DNA of 64,000 nucleotides, taken from positions 62,001-126,000 of the forward strand of contig JACNJW010000039.1 in assembly GCA_014382365.1 (NCBI GenBank), written 5' to 3'. Position 1 is the first letter of the stretch, and each line of letters begins with the position of its first letter. The position numbers and the translations under genes are program-made. Positions 42,288 to 50,978 of this stretch are shown here, piece after piece. Under the pieces are notes generated by a model. That model was not told the origin of the DNA and searched no databases. It saw nothing but the letters and a program-made list of their open reading frames with translations. The stretch is from SAR324 cluster bacterium. Lineage in GTDB: Bacteria > SAR324 > NAC60-12.

Positions 42288-44954
42288 ATGTCTACACCCT
42301 ATTACACACCAACTGATAAAGTACCTTTGCCTCCCCGTAATGCAGAAGTACTGACTACTGCCTGTGATTACTGCATTGTTGCCTGTGGTTATAAAGTCTA
42401 CCGCTGGCCGCTTGGTCAGGAAGGTGGGCACGAAGCCGCTAAGAATGCTTTTGGTAAGGATTTTCCTGTAGCAACTCTTCAGGAATGGATTGCCCCAAAC
42501 CAACACAACATTGTAATGCACAAGGGACGGCAGCACCATGTCGTAATCTTACCGGATAAGCAAACTAAGTTCGTCAATTTGTATGGTGATTCTTCGGTTC
42601 GCGGAGGAACGATTGCACAGAAATGCTACAATCCTGCGACTCCTACCAAAGATCGGCTGAAAACTCCGTTGATACGAATATATGATACGCTGATGCCTGT
42701 TACGTGGGACATGGCATTGGATGTGGCTGCAGAAGTAGGAAAGCATGTGATTGCCAAACATGGTGCGAATGCCTACTCGGTTAAGACTTTTTCGTATCAA
42801 TATATCGAAAACACTTATGCGATTACCAAGTATGCAAGACGGCATATTAATACTGCCGCATTTACCTGGCATGACACTCCATCTGATGTGACTTCAACTC
42901 CGGGCTTCCGTGATGCAGGCTTTGATAATTTTGGTGCAGCTTACAAAGATTGGGCTGATGCGGAAGTATTGATGATCTGCGGAACAGATCCTTACGAAAC
43001 TAAATCAATTCTTTTCACTCAGCATATTAAACCGGCAATTGAAGCAGGTCAAAAAGTGATTATGCTCAATCCACGTGAAACTGCTGGTGTCGCTTTTGCG
43101 AAAAAGATGGGCGGAATTCACATTGATCTCTATCCTGGGACAGATAATCTGGTCGTCAATGCCATGGCACGAATTATTGTCGAAAATGGCTGGGAGGATT
43201 CAGAGTGGATTAAAAAATGGGTCAACAACAAGTGGGAAACGGATTCCGGTTTTGGTCAGGGAACACGCAATACCCCCTGGCAGTGGCGTACTACCTGGGG
43301 TAAGTTCGAGTCTAAAGGTTTTGAAGATTGGAAAAAGTGGGTCATGGCACAACCGGAATATGAGTTGGAATATGCTGCTCGATTATCCGGGGTTGATCCT
43401 GCCAAAATACGAAAAGCAGCAGAATGGCTCTCCAAACCTGTCAACGGTAAGCGTCCGAAAACCTCGATCGGCATTGAAAAAGGATTTTACTGGTCAAATA
43501 ATACTGGCAACACGGAAGCTATCGGTGCTTTGGCGATTATCACAGGAACCGGTGGACGGCCTGGCCAAATGGTAGCACGTTTCGGCGGTCACCAGAGAGG
43601 TGGTACCGGTGGTGGTAAATACCCGCGTAATAAGTCACCGGAAAAAAGACCGGGAAGACGAAGGAGGGCACTGGATACCGATCGTTGGCTTTATTCAGAT
43701 CACACACGTTTTTCACATGTGATTGGTACGACTTGGCTGCAGTCAATGTGTGGTTCACAGGGACTGCAGAAAAAATTTCATGAACTGGTAACTGCAAATC
43801 CGCACCAGATTCGTTCTTTTGATAAAGCAGAAATCATTGAAACGCTGAAGAAACGTGCTGATTCCGGTGGTATGGTGGTTATAAATCAGGATATCTACCT
43901 GGTTGATCCAATTGGAGCAAAATTTGCGGACATTGTTTTTCCTGCTGCAACATGGGGTGAGGAAGATTTTGTCCGTGCTAACGGTGAACGCCGTTTGCGG
44001 CTCTACTCCAAGTTCTATGATGCACCGGGAGAGGCTAAACCGGACTGGTGGATAATCAGTCGGCTTGCACAGCGAATGGGTTTCGACGGTTTTGACTGGG
44101 AAAACTCAAATGATGTTTTTGAGGAATCCTGTCGCTTTTCACGAGGCAACCGCAAGGATTATAATATGATCAAGGTTGATGCACGTGCCAAAGGAATTAC
44201 TGCTCACGAACGCCTGCGACAGTTTGGTACTGATGGTATTCAGGGACCGGTGTTTCGAGTTAACGGAGAACTGGTTGGAACAACCCGTCTGCATGATACG
44301 CAGAAGGAACTTCCGGAAACCGGGCCGATGGGTGCAAATATGTTCAACAAAAAGCTGACTCACTTTAATTCGCAAACGGGGAAGAATAACATTATGAAGT
44401 CTCCGTGGAGCCTTTTTTCAGATTTCTGGGAATGGCTCTCACCAAAAGGTGATGAATTATGGGTGACCAACGGTCGCATCAACGAAATTTGGCAGTCAGG
44501 TTTCGACGATGTTGAAAGGCGTCCCTATATAACTCAACGCTGGCCGGAAAACTATTGCGAAATTCATCCGGACGATGCCAGAAGGCGTGGAATTAAATCC
44601 GGAGATCGGGTCATGGTCTATTCGGAACGAGTAGCGGAGCAAAAGGAAACTATTCTTGGAGTTAAGGGTGATGATTTTCAATTTTCCTCATTAATGGATA
44701 GAGGTCAAATTGAGCTCAGTAAAGGTGCGGTGACAGCAATTGCAATGGTGACACCTGCTATTAAAAAAGGAGTTTTATTTATGAATTTCCTTGATAAACG
44801 TCAACCGTCTAATGCCATTCAAGCAAGAGTGGTAGATCAAATTAGCGGAAACTACAATTATAAGATGGGAGTCGGAAAGATCGTTCGACTTGGAGGCTCA
44901 GCTTACCAGAGAGATCAACATTCCTTCTCGTTTGCACCTCGCAACATCGTATAA
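42288..44954 (+). CDS. idrA: AioA-family molybdopterin catalytic subunit, probable iodate reductase
   Basis: An 888-residue protein with the AioA/IdrA iron-sulfur motif C26-x2-C29-x3-C33 and a Ser (S103, in SSVRGG) near the fourth-ligand position, indicating a [3Fe-4S] cluster. Segments NQDIYLVDPIGAKFADIVFP, NGERRLRLYSKFYDAPGEAK and PAATWGEEDF match AioA-family folds. No signal peptide is present; it would be exported with its Tat-bearing Rieske partner. The two peroxidase genes upstream favour iodate reductase (IO3- to iodide or hypoiodous acid) over arsenite oxidase, which lacks such partners. The order here, P-P-B-A, differs from the described A-B-P1-P2. Confidence 0.75.
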   Translation: MSTPYYTPTDKVPLPPRNAEVLTTACDYCIVACGYKVYRWPLGQEGGHEAAKNAFGKDFPVATLQEWIAPNQHNIVMHKGRQHHVVILPDKQTKFVNLYGDSSVRGGTIAQKCYNPATPTKDRLKTPLIRIYDTLMPVTWDMALDVAAEVGKHVIAKHGANAYSVKTFSYQYIENTYAITKYARRHINTAAFTWHDTPSDVTSTPGFRDAGFDNFGAAYKDWADAEVLMICGTDPYETKSILFTQHIKPAIEAGQKVIMLNPRETAGVAFAKKMGGIHIDLYPGTDNLVVNAMARIIVENGWEDSEWIKKWVNNKWETDSGFGQGTRNTPWQWRTTWGKFESKGFEDWKKWVMAQPEYELEYAARLSGVDPAKIRKAAEWLSKPVNGKRPKTSIGIEKGFYWSNNTGNTEAIGALAIITGTGGRPGQMVARFGGHQRGGTGGGKYPRNKSPEKRPGRRRRALDTDRWLYSDHTRFSHVIGTTWLQSMCGSQGLQKKFHELVTANPHQIRSFDKAEIIETLKKRADSGGMVVINQDIYLVDPIGAKFADIVFPAATWGEEDFVRANGERRLRLYSKFYDAPGEAKPDWWIISRLAQRMGFDGFDWENSNDVFEESCRFSRGNRKDYNMIKVDARAKGITAHERLRQFGTDGIQGPVFRVNGELVGTTRLHDTQKELPETGPMGANMFNKKLTHFNSQTGKNNIMKSPWSLFSDFWEWLSPKGDELWVTNGRINEIWQSGFDDVERRPYITQRWPENYCEIHPDDARRRGIKSGDRVMVYSERVAEQKETILGVKGDDFQFSSLMDRGQIELSKGAVTAIAMVTPAIKKGVLFMNFLDKRQPSNAIQARVVDQISGNYNYKMGVGKIVRLGGSAYQRDQHSFSFAPRNIV

Positions 44955-44961
44955 GTTAAAT

Positions 44962-44994
44962 GCCCGTCAAGATCCTGGTTATGTCTTTACGGGC
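44962..44994 (+). terminator. Terminator hairpin of the idr-like operon
   Basis: GCCCGTCAAGA (44962-44972) pairs with TCTTTACGGGC (44984-44994) with one mismatch around an 11-base loop. Only a short TT follows, so strength is uncertain. Confidence 0.55.
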
Positions 44995-45225
44995 TTAACT
45001 ATATGGTATTTCAATGTTTACAGATAGATTTATTTAATTTGCAATTAATTGTAAGAAAATTGTCTCCTGTACGACAAAAATGTAAATTAGTACTAAATTA
45101 TATAATTGAGTGATTAAGCCGTTAACAGCTTTTTTGGAATAATCCAAATTTAGCTGAGTCAGATTGCTTTATCTACAATTGAAGTGATCAAATCAATTGA
45201 GTCTGAACCTAAACAAAAAATTGCT

Positions 45226-45999
45226 ATGAGAATTTTTATATCCCTGGTATTCGTCTGTTTGCTTTTTGGTGCATCTCAGGCACTTAGTGCTAAAAAGTAT
45301 AAAGTAATTGAAGTCAAAAATGGTGGATCGGTTTCCGGAAGTGTTTTGCTGAAAGGCAAAGTTCCCAACCCGGAACGGATTGCCGTTGCCAAAAATCCGG
45401 AAGCCTGCGGAACCGAAGACCGTATGATTAAGTGGGTTGAAGCCGGTGAAAAAGGCGGGTTACAGAATATGGTGGTTTATCTCTACAAAGTAAAAAAGGG
45501 CAAAGGGTGGAAAAATGACTCTGGAACTTATGAGATTGATCAAAAAGATTGTGATTTCCACCCTTGGCTAAAGATTGTTCCCAAAGGTAGCAAATTGATT
45601 GTCAAAAATTCTGATCCGGTTTTACACAATATTCATATCCGCGAATTGAAAGGAGTCAAGCCTGGAAAACGCTATCGTCCGGTGAAAAAGACTGTGTATA
45701 ACGAAGGACAACCACCTGGAAGCGGTGATATTAACACTGAGATCAAAACGCGAATGAGAGGAAACTTAATTCGTATCAACTGTGAAGCACACAATTTCAT
45801 GTTTGCCTGGATGTTTGCTGCAGACCATCCTTATGTTGTACAAACAAATGCCGATGGTAGTTACTCCATCGACAACATTCCAGCGGGGAAATATAAACTT
45901 CGTGCCTGGCATCCGACTCTTGGTTTAAAAGAACAGAAAATCAAAGTTGCAGCTGGTGCTTCAGTCACTCAGGATTTTACTTTCAAAGGAAAAAAATAA
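45226..45999 (+). CDS. Cupredoxin-like protein with carboxypeptidase-regulatory-like domain
   Basis: A 257-residue secreted protein. The ATG at 45226 opens on the signal peptide (IFISLVFVCLLFGASQALS), favoured over an upstream GTG. The middle is a cupredoxin-like fold with a plausible type-1 copper site: His in VLHNIHI and a C-x2-H-x2-M group in NCEAHNFM. The last 70 residues (DGSYSIDNIPAGKYKLRAWH) are a carboxypeptidase-regulatory-like beta domain. It may be a periplasmic copper electron carrier serving the iodate or bd-like enzymes that flank it. Confidence 0.7.
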   Translation: MRIFISLVFVCLLFGASQALSAKKYKVIEVKNGGSVSGSVLLKGKVPNPERIAVAKNPEACGTEDRMIKWVEAGEKGGLQNMVVYLYKVKKGKGWKNDSGTYEIDQKDCDFHPWLKIVPKGSKLIVKNSDPVLHNIHIRELKGVKPGKRYRPVKKTVYNEGQPPGSGDINTEIKTRMRGNLIRINCEAHNFMFAWMFAADHPYVVQTNADGSYSIDNIPAGKYKLRAWHPTLGLKEQKIKVAAGASVTQDFTFKGKK

Positions 46000-46083
46000 A
46001 CGGTATTTGTAAGCGGATTAACGCGATTATAAAATCATGTTTAACAGGGCAATCTGCACCAATAAATTTTAAAAGGAGAACAA

Positions 46084-46815
46084 ATGTTACGATGGAAAAT
46101 ATTTTTAAGTCTCACTTTAGCATTATTTTTAGGAGTAATGCCTCTACAGGCAAAAAAATATAAAGCTCTTAAAAAAGGTGTAAAAAATGGTGCAACTTTA
46201 ACCGGACAAATTGTATTTGACGGCACGCCGCCAAAACCAAGAATGCTCAAGGTTGATAAAGATACTGAGACCTGTGGAAGCGATCGTCTTTCCGAAGAAT
46301 TGGAAGTCTCTTCCGGAGGTGGTATCAAAAATGTGGTGGTCAGTATTGAGGGAATTTATAAAGGGAAAAAATGGAAAAAGAGTTTCAAAAAATTCACTTA
46401 TGACCAAAAGGGTTGTCGGTTTGTACCGCATATTATTTTGATGCGTGCAAAAGCAAAAGGCGTGGTACTCAATAGTGACAATGTTGGACACAATTTCCAC
46501 ACTGTCAGTAAAGGGGTTTACAATATCAATAAAAAAATTAAAGCCAATGCCAAAATGAAGGTCAAGAAAAAGAAGATCAAGAAATCCGGAATAATTCGGG
46601 TAAAGTGCGATCTGCACTCTTGGATGGGAGGTTGGTGGATTGTGGCCAAAACACCTTACACAGAATTAACAGATGCCTCAGGTAAATTCAGCATTGCTGA
46701 TATTCCTCCTGGAAAATATACTTTGAAAATTTGGCAGGAAAAGCTTGGTGAAACCAAACAAAAGCTAGTGATCAAAGCTGGTGAAACCAAAAACATCAGC
46801 ATCAAAATTAAATGA
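46084..46815 (+). CDS. Second cupredoxin-like protein with carboxypeptidase-regulatory-like domain
   Basis: A 243-residue secreted protein, very Lys-rich, of the same layout as its neighbour: signal peptide, cupredoxin-like domain with VGHNFHTV and C-x2-H-x2-M in KCDLHSWM, then a C-terminal DASGKFSIADIPPGKYTLKI beta domain. AAAAGGAGAACAA precedes the ATG. The two genes probably arose by duplication. It precedes the bd-like oxidase genes. Confidence 0.7.
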   Translation: MLRWKIFLSLTLALFLGVMPLQAKKYKALKKGVKNGATLTGQIVFDGTPPKPRMLKVDKDTETCGSDRLSEELEVSSGGGIKNVVVSIEGIYKGKKWKKSFKKFTYDQKGCRFVPHIILMRAKAKGVVLNSDNVGHNFHTVSKGVYNINKKIKANAKMKVKKKKIKKSGIIRVKCDLHSWMGGWWIVAKTPYTELTDASGKFSIADIPPGKYTLKIWQEKLGETKQKLVIKAGETKNISIKIK

Positions 46816-46819
46816 TATT

Positions 46820-46885
46820 CCGGTCTCGTCTCAAGGCTGTTTAAACAAATCTCTTATGAGATAACTCTGAGTGGGACGAGTCCGG
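46820..46885 (+). terminator. Long hairpin after the cupredoxin genes
   Basis: CCGGTCTCGTC (46820-46830) pairs with GACGAGTCCGG (46875-46885) with one mismatch; a TATTTTCC tail follows. The long interior can fold further. It probably ends the cupredoxin transcript before the bd-like oxidase genes. Confidence 0.6.
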
Positions 46886-46931
46886 TATTTTCCAAGTATT
46901 TCATATACCCATAGTAGAATTAAATCAAAAA

Positions 46932-48893
46932 ATGTCGCATTTATTACCGAACAAATTTAGAAAAAACTCAAGATTGTGGATGCCATTGTTCCTTTCCGGA
47001 ATAGTGTTTCTTGGAGGAGTATTTTCTGTTTTTGGTGCGGGTGCGCAGGAAATAGTAGACTACAGAACTTTCTTTGGTTTTGATCCACGGACTACAGTAT
47101 GGATTATTGCAGAACTGCATTTGATGTTTGGGGCTTTTGTTCTGGGTGTGCCGATGTTTGCGGTGACTGTTGAATATGTTGGTGTGTTGACCGGAGAAGA
47201 ACGCTATGACCGTTTGGCCAAGGATTTTACCCGTCTGCTTTCGGCTTCCTTTGCTCTGACTGCAGCTTTGGGAGGTTTATTGACTTTTGCACTGTTCACG
47301 CTTTATCCAAAAGTTATGACCTTCATGTCAGGAATCTTTCATGAAAGTTTTTACATTTATGCTTTCTTTTTCTTTGGAGAAACTTTTGTCCTCTATTTTT
47401 ATTACTATTCCTGGGATCGCTTAAAAAACCGAAAGGGTATTCATATTTCTGCTGGTATCTTGTTGAATCTTATCGGTCTGATCATCATGGGAATTTCAAA
47501 TTCCTGGGCAACTTACATGATGAGTCCGTCAGGGATTGATCCGGAGACCATGAAATTCACCGGAACTCTAATGGATGCCATCTGGAATCCGCTTTGGAAT
47601 CCACTCAATTTACACCGTATTTTAGGAAACGCCGTTTTTGGCGGCTATGTCGCCGGTGCTTATGCAGCGGTTAAATTTTTAACTGCACAAACAGAAGAAG
47701 ACCGTGCCCATTACGATTGGATGGGTTATGTCGGCAATTTTATTGCCATTGTCTCGCTCCTCTTTTTGCCGTTCGCCGGTTATTATTTGGGGCGCGAAGT
47801 TTATAGTTTCAGCCCGGTTATGGGGAACAACATGATGGGCGGTGCGTTCAGTTGGACCTTTATCATCCAAGCCATCGGTATCGGTAGTTTGCTGATTTTA
47901 GGCAATTTTTATTTGTGGATGGGAATGGGACGCATTCCGGGAGCCGAGCGTTATCAGGGGTTTATCAAATTCATCCTTTTTATTTTGACACTTTCTTTTG
48001 CGATTTGGCTCACGCCGCACAACTTGCCTTTGAGTTCCGGCGAACAATTACGAATGGGCGGCCAATATCATCCGACACTAAAATTTTTCGGCTTAATGCC
48101 GGCCAAAAACGCGGTTATCAATTTTATGATTCTTGGCACATTCTTCAGTTTTTTGCTCTATCGTCGGGGCAACATTTCCAAAACAATTCCCTTTTCGCAA
48201 CAAGGCGGCGGAGCAAAGTTCTGGACTTTGATTTTCACCGGACTCGCTTTTGCGTCAATTTTGTGGTATGGCGAATATCTTTGGAATCTTGATCCAAAAG
48301 AGCTCGACCTTCCTCCCGAAAAAGTTGAATTTTTTTCATTAGCCGCCTGGTGTTTAATTGGACAAGCCTTTTTTATTGCAGTGGCAGTTGCTTTCACTTT
48401 CAAGGACCAAGGAAAAATTGGACAAGCAATTTTATTTACTTACACAGTGATTAACACAGTCTTTATTTTAGGAATTTACGGATTTGTGGTGATGGCTGAG
48501 GCCAGTCCTTTCTTGAGAAACATTGCAGTAGCCCAGTGGTTGTCAATGTTGAGTTGCATCATTGCAGTACTCACAATTGATATTTTTATCTTCCGCAAAG
48601 CAGAACACATGGGGGCGATTCGCTGGGGTAAAATGTCTGCAGTTTCACAATATGTTTTATTGACGTTGTTTATTGTGTCTTTGTTGACAATGGGTATCAT
48701 GGGCTTTATCCGTTCAGGTTTGCGTGAAAACTGGCACGTTTACGGAGTTTTGGAGGATACATCTGACTGGGCCTTTACGCCGACCAATCTATATGCCGCA
48801 AAGGTTATTGCTTTTTGTGCACTCACGTTCATTTTAATGATGACAGTTGCCTTCTGGCTGAGTGAATTAGGAGAGAAGAAAAAAGTAAAATAG
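46932..48893 (+). CDS. bd-like oxidase subunit I homologue, module A
   Basis: A 653-residue membrane protein whose first half resembles CydA of cytochrome bd: H63 in AELHLMFGAFVLG aligns with the conserved heme ligand His of helix I, and LHRILGN holds a second conserved His. The quinol-loop GRQPW motif of CydA is absent and the C-terminal half differs, with about 14 helices in total. Enzymes of this kind are known from Nitrospira as bd-like oxidases. The three following genes encode cytochromes c, so electrons probably enter from these rather than directly from quinol. Oxygen reduction is likely but unproven. Confidence 0.75.
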   Translation: MSHLLPNKFRKNSRLWMPLFLSGIVFLGGVFSVFGAGAQEIVDYRTFFGFDPRTTVWIIAELHLMFGAFVLGVPMFAVTVEYVGVLTGEERYDRLAKDFTRLLSASFALTAALGGLLTFALFTLYPKVMTFMSGIFHESFYIYAFFFFGETFVLYFYYYSWDRLKNRKGIHISAGILLNLIGLIIMGISNSWATYMMSPSGIDPETMKFTGTLMDAIWNPLWNPLNLHRILGNAVFGGYVAGAYAAVKFLTAQTEEDRAHYDWMGYVGNFIAIVSLLFLPFAGYYLGREVYSFSPVMGNNMMGGAFSWTFIIQAIGIGSLLILGNFYLWMGMGRIPGAERYQGFIKFILFILTLSFAIWLTPHNLPLSSGEQLRMGGQYHPTLKFFGLMPAKNAVINFMILGTFFSFLLYRRGNISKTIPFSQQGGGAKFWTLIFTGLAFASILWYGEYLWNLDPKELDLPPEKVEFFSLAAWCLIGQAFFIAVAVAFTFKDQGKIGQAILFTYTVINTVFILGIYGFVVMAEASPFLRNIAVAQWLSMLSCIIAVLTIDIFIFRKAEHMGAIRWGKMSAVSQYVLLTLFIVSLLTMGIMGFIRSGLRENWHVYGVLEDTSDWAFTPTNLYAAKVIAFCALTFILMMTVAFWLSELGEKKKVK

Positions 48894-48908
48894 ACTGTAA
48901 TTAATAAA

Positions 48909-50081
48909 ATGAAGCGAATTCTACCGATAGTAATTTTTGTATTTTCTGTTTTGGGGGCCTTTGTCTATGTGGGTTATGTGGTGACAGATATCGCCGGTGG
49001 TGGAGTGGCTACCGCTGGTGCTGAAGGCGTGAGTCCTGAAGCCGGTGAAACAATTTTCTGGGGCAAAGGAAAATGCTACACTTGTCACAGTATTGGCGAC
49101 GAGGGTAGTGCCATCCGCTGTCCAAATTTGGGTGAAAACAACATTGCCGCCTTATTGTCATTACCTGTTGGTGTTCGGGCTGAAGAACGCGCTGTGTTGC
49201 GGAGTGAGCAGACAGGAAAACACTTTTCTGCAACCGATTATTTAGTTGAAAGCCTGGCAGATCCTGGAGCCTATGTTGTTGACGGTTTTAAAAACGAAAT
49301 GCCTTATGTTTATAAGCCTCCAATCGGTTTGACACCTGATGAAGTGAAAGCCGTTATTTTGTATTTGCAAAGTCAAGGTGGAGAAGTTGATGTGGCACAA
49401 ATCAAACTTCCGGATGTAATACTTGCGGCACAAAAAGAAGAAGCTGAACCATGGCAACCGTATTTTGCAGGTGATCCTGAAAACGGCATGGAGCTTTTCT
49501 TTGACGAAGAAAGCAACGCCGGTTGTTCCCGTTGCCATACGGTAGCAGAAAATGGAGGAAAAGTAGGTCCTGAGTTGACAACTGTTTCCGGAACACGTTC
49601 CCCACAATATATTGTCGAATCCATAATACAACCCAGCGAAGTTATTGCCAGTGGTTTTGAATCCCTGTTAATTGTCAGTAAAGACGGACGATATTTGACT
49701 GGAATCAAAAAGGGTGAGGACGAACAGTCAATTTCCTTGATGCTTGATACTGGAGAAATTCAAAAAGTTTCCAAAGATGAAATAGAAGAAGTGGCTCCAC
49801 AAGAAACGTCTGTGATGCCTTCCGGATTTGCCGATGATCTCACCATGACCGAATTCCATGATGTATTGGCCTTTGTTTTGACTCTCGATGGTGAACAACC
49901 AATAGGTGGCAGCGGGGATGAAGATGAGGAAGATGATGATGAAGAGGAAAGTGCTGACGAAGACTCCGAAGATGTGGAAGATGATTCAGGTGATGATGAG
50001 GAAAGTGATGATGAGGAAAGTGATGATGAGGAAAGTGATGATGAGGATGAGAACGGCAGGGATAAAGGAGAGGAAGGATGA
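48909..50081 (+). CDS. Diheme cytochrome c with acidic tail, module A
   Basis: A 390-residue protein with an N-terminal anchor helix and two heme sites: CYTCHSIG (about residue 56) and CSRCHTVA (about 202). The second half, including GPELTTVSG and RSPQYIVESIIQPSEVIASG, matches the heme-binding domain first described in planctomycetes (TIGR02603 type). The last 55 residues are almost all Asp, Glu and Ser, encoded by a 15-base DNA repeat (GATGATGAGGAAAGT) at about 49992-50045. It starts 16 bases after the bd-like gene and overlaps the next by four bases. Confidence 0.8.
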   Translation: MKRILPIVIFVFSVLGAFVYVGYVVTDIAGGGVATAGAEGVSPEAGETIFWGKGKCYTCHSIGDEGSAIRCPNLGENNIAALLSLPVGVRAEERAVLRSEQTGKHFSATDYLVESLADPGAYVVDGFKNEMPYVYKPPIGLTPDEVKAVILYLQSQGGEVDVAQIKLPDVILAAQKEEAEPWQPYFAGDPENGMELFFDEESNAGCSRCHTVAENGGKVGPELTTVSGTRSPQYIVESIIQPSEVIASGFESLLIVSKDGRYLTGIKKGEDEQSISLMLDTGEIQKVSKDEIEEVAPQETSVMPSGFADDLTMTEFHDVLAFVLTLDGEQPIGGSGDEDEEDDDEEESADEDSEDVEDDSGDDEESDDEESDDEESDDEDENGRDKGEEG

Positions 50082-50953
50082 ACTTTTTTTGGAAAATAGT
50101 GCTGTTTTTTGTTGCTATCCGTTATGGGTTTTTTGAAGTTGTTTTTCCCAGAGTTTCACAATGGGCAGTCAACTCTCCGGATTTATTACCAGCACCAGCG
50201 GCGGCTATGAGCATGTATACCTGGCTGATGATGGTAGCCATTGCAATTTATATTCTTTCAAGTGAAGAAAGAATTGCTGATTTTATGACGCCAATTCATC
50301 AGTTTCTTAAACCCCAAACAGCAGCAGCTAAAAAAGGTATGCAGATTGTGGTGCTGGCAGCAATACCATTATTTGGTGGATGGAGTTATTTTGATGTTAA
50401 CTCTCCCAAAATGGTCAGCCCAACTGCAGTTCGTATTCAGCATCCAACCATGCCCGGCTCATTTGAAGGCATGAAGAATCCGCTACGCGATCCCACCGAG
50501 GAGCAGGTTGAGGAATTCATTGCAGAGCAAAAAGAGTTGGCAGAAGAGGCTGCAGAAGATGAAGAAATGGAGCCGGTAACCGTACCCAATAATATTGAGG
50601 ATGGTCGCATTGCCTTAGTCTCCAAATGGACGGAAGAAGGTGCAGCACTTTATGCAGTAAATTGCCGACCTTGTCATGGAATGCAGGCGGATGGTGTGGG
50701 ACCAATGGCTGTAGGCTGGCGTTTACAACCTGCCAATTTCCGGGATCCTGGGACTATTGCGACTATTGTTGAAGAATATGCTTTTTGGCGTGTGAGCAAA
50801 GGTGGTCCGGGATTACCTTCTGCATCCACTCCATGGGACTCTGCAATGCCGATTTGGGATTTGGACTTATCAGAAAATGAACGTTGGAAAATACTACTGG
50901 GAGAATATTTTCTTGCTGGTGTAGGTCCGCGACAAACAGAAAAACTGGAATGA
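50078..50953 (+). CDS. Membrane-bound monoheme cytochrome c, module A
   Basis: A 291-residue protein with two or three N-terminal helices (WLMMVAIAIYILSS, GMQIVVLAAIPLFGGWSYF) and one heme domain with CRPCHGMQADGVGP and the family pattern PANFRDPGTIA. A Glu-rich segment (QVEEFIAEQKELAEEAAEDE) links them. GGAGAGGAAGG precedes the ATG, which lies inside the previous stop. Probable electron entry subunit for the bd-like protein. Confidence 0.8.
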   Translation: MNFFWKIVLFFVAIRYGFFEVVFPRVSQWAVNSPDLLPAPAAAMSMYTWLMMVAIAIYILSSEERIADFMTPIHQFLKPQTAAAKKGMQIVVLAAIPLFGGWSYFDVNSPKMVSPTAVRIQHPTMPGSFEGMKNPLRDPTEEQVEEFIAEQKELAEEAAEDEEMEPVTVPNNIEDGRIALVSKWTEEGAALYAVNCRPCHGMQADGVGPMAVGWRLQPANFRDPGTIATIVEEYAFWRVSKGGPGLPSASTPWDSAMPIWDLDLSENERWKILLGEYFLAGVGPRQTEKLE

Positions 50954-50978
50954 TGCAAAGCAGAAAGATAACAAAAAT

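Noticed and set aside
41973-42539. Minus-strand frame of 188 codons across the idrB/idrA junction
   Set aside because: Antisense to two well-supported genes with strong ribosome sites; no recognisable domain.
42288-44954. Plain arsenite oxidase (AioA) call for the large Rieske-linked molybdoenzyme
   Set aside because: The Cys3/Ser motif and Rieske partner fit both, but the two diheme peroxidase genes in the same operon are a mark of iodate reductase loci and are not part of aio operons. Kept as the main alternative.
49992-50045. 15-base tandem repeats as a CRISPR or regulatory repeat
   Set aside because: The repeats are in frame within a cytochrome gene, contiguous without spacers, and encode its acidic tail.
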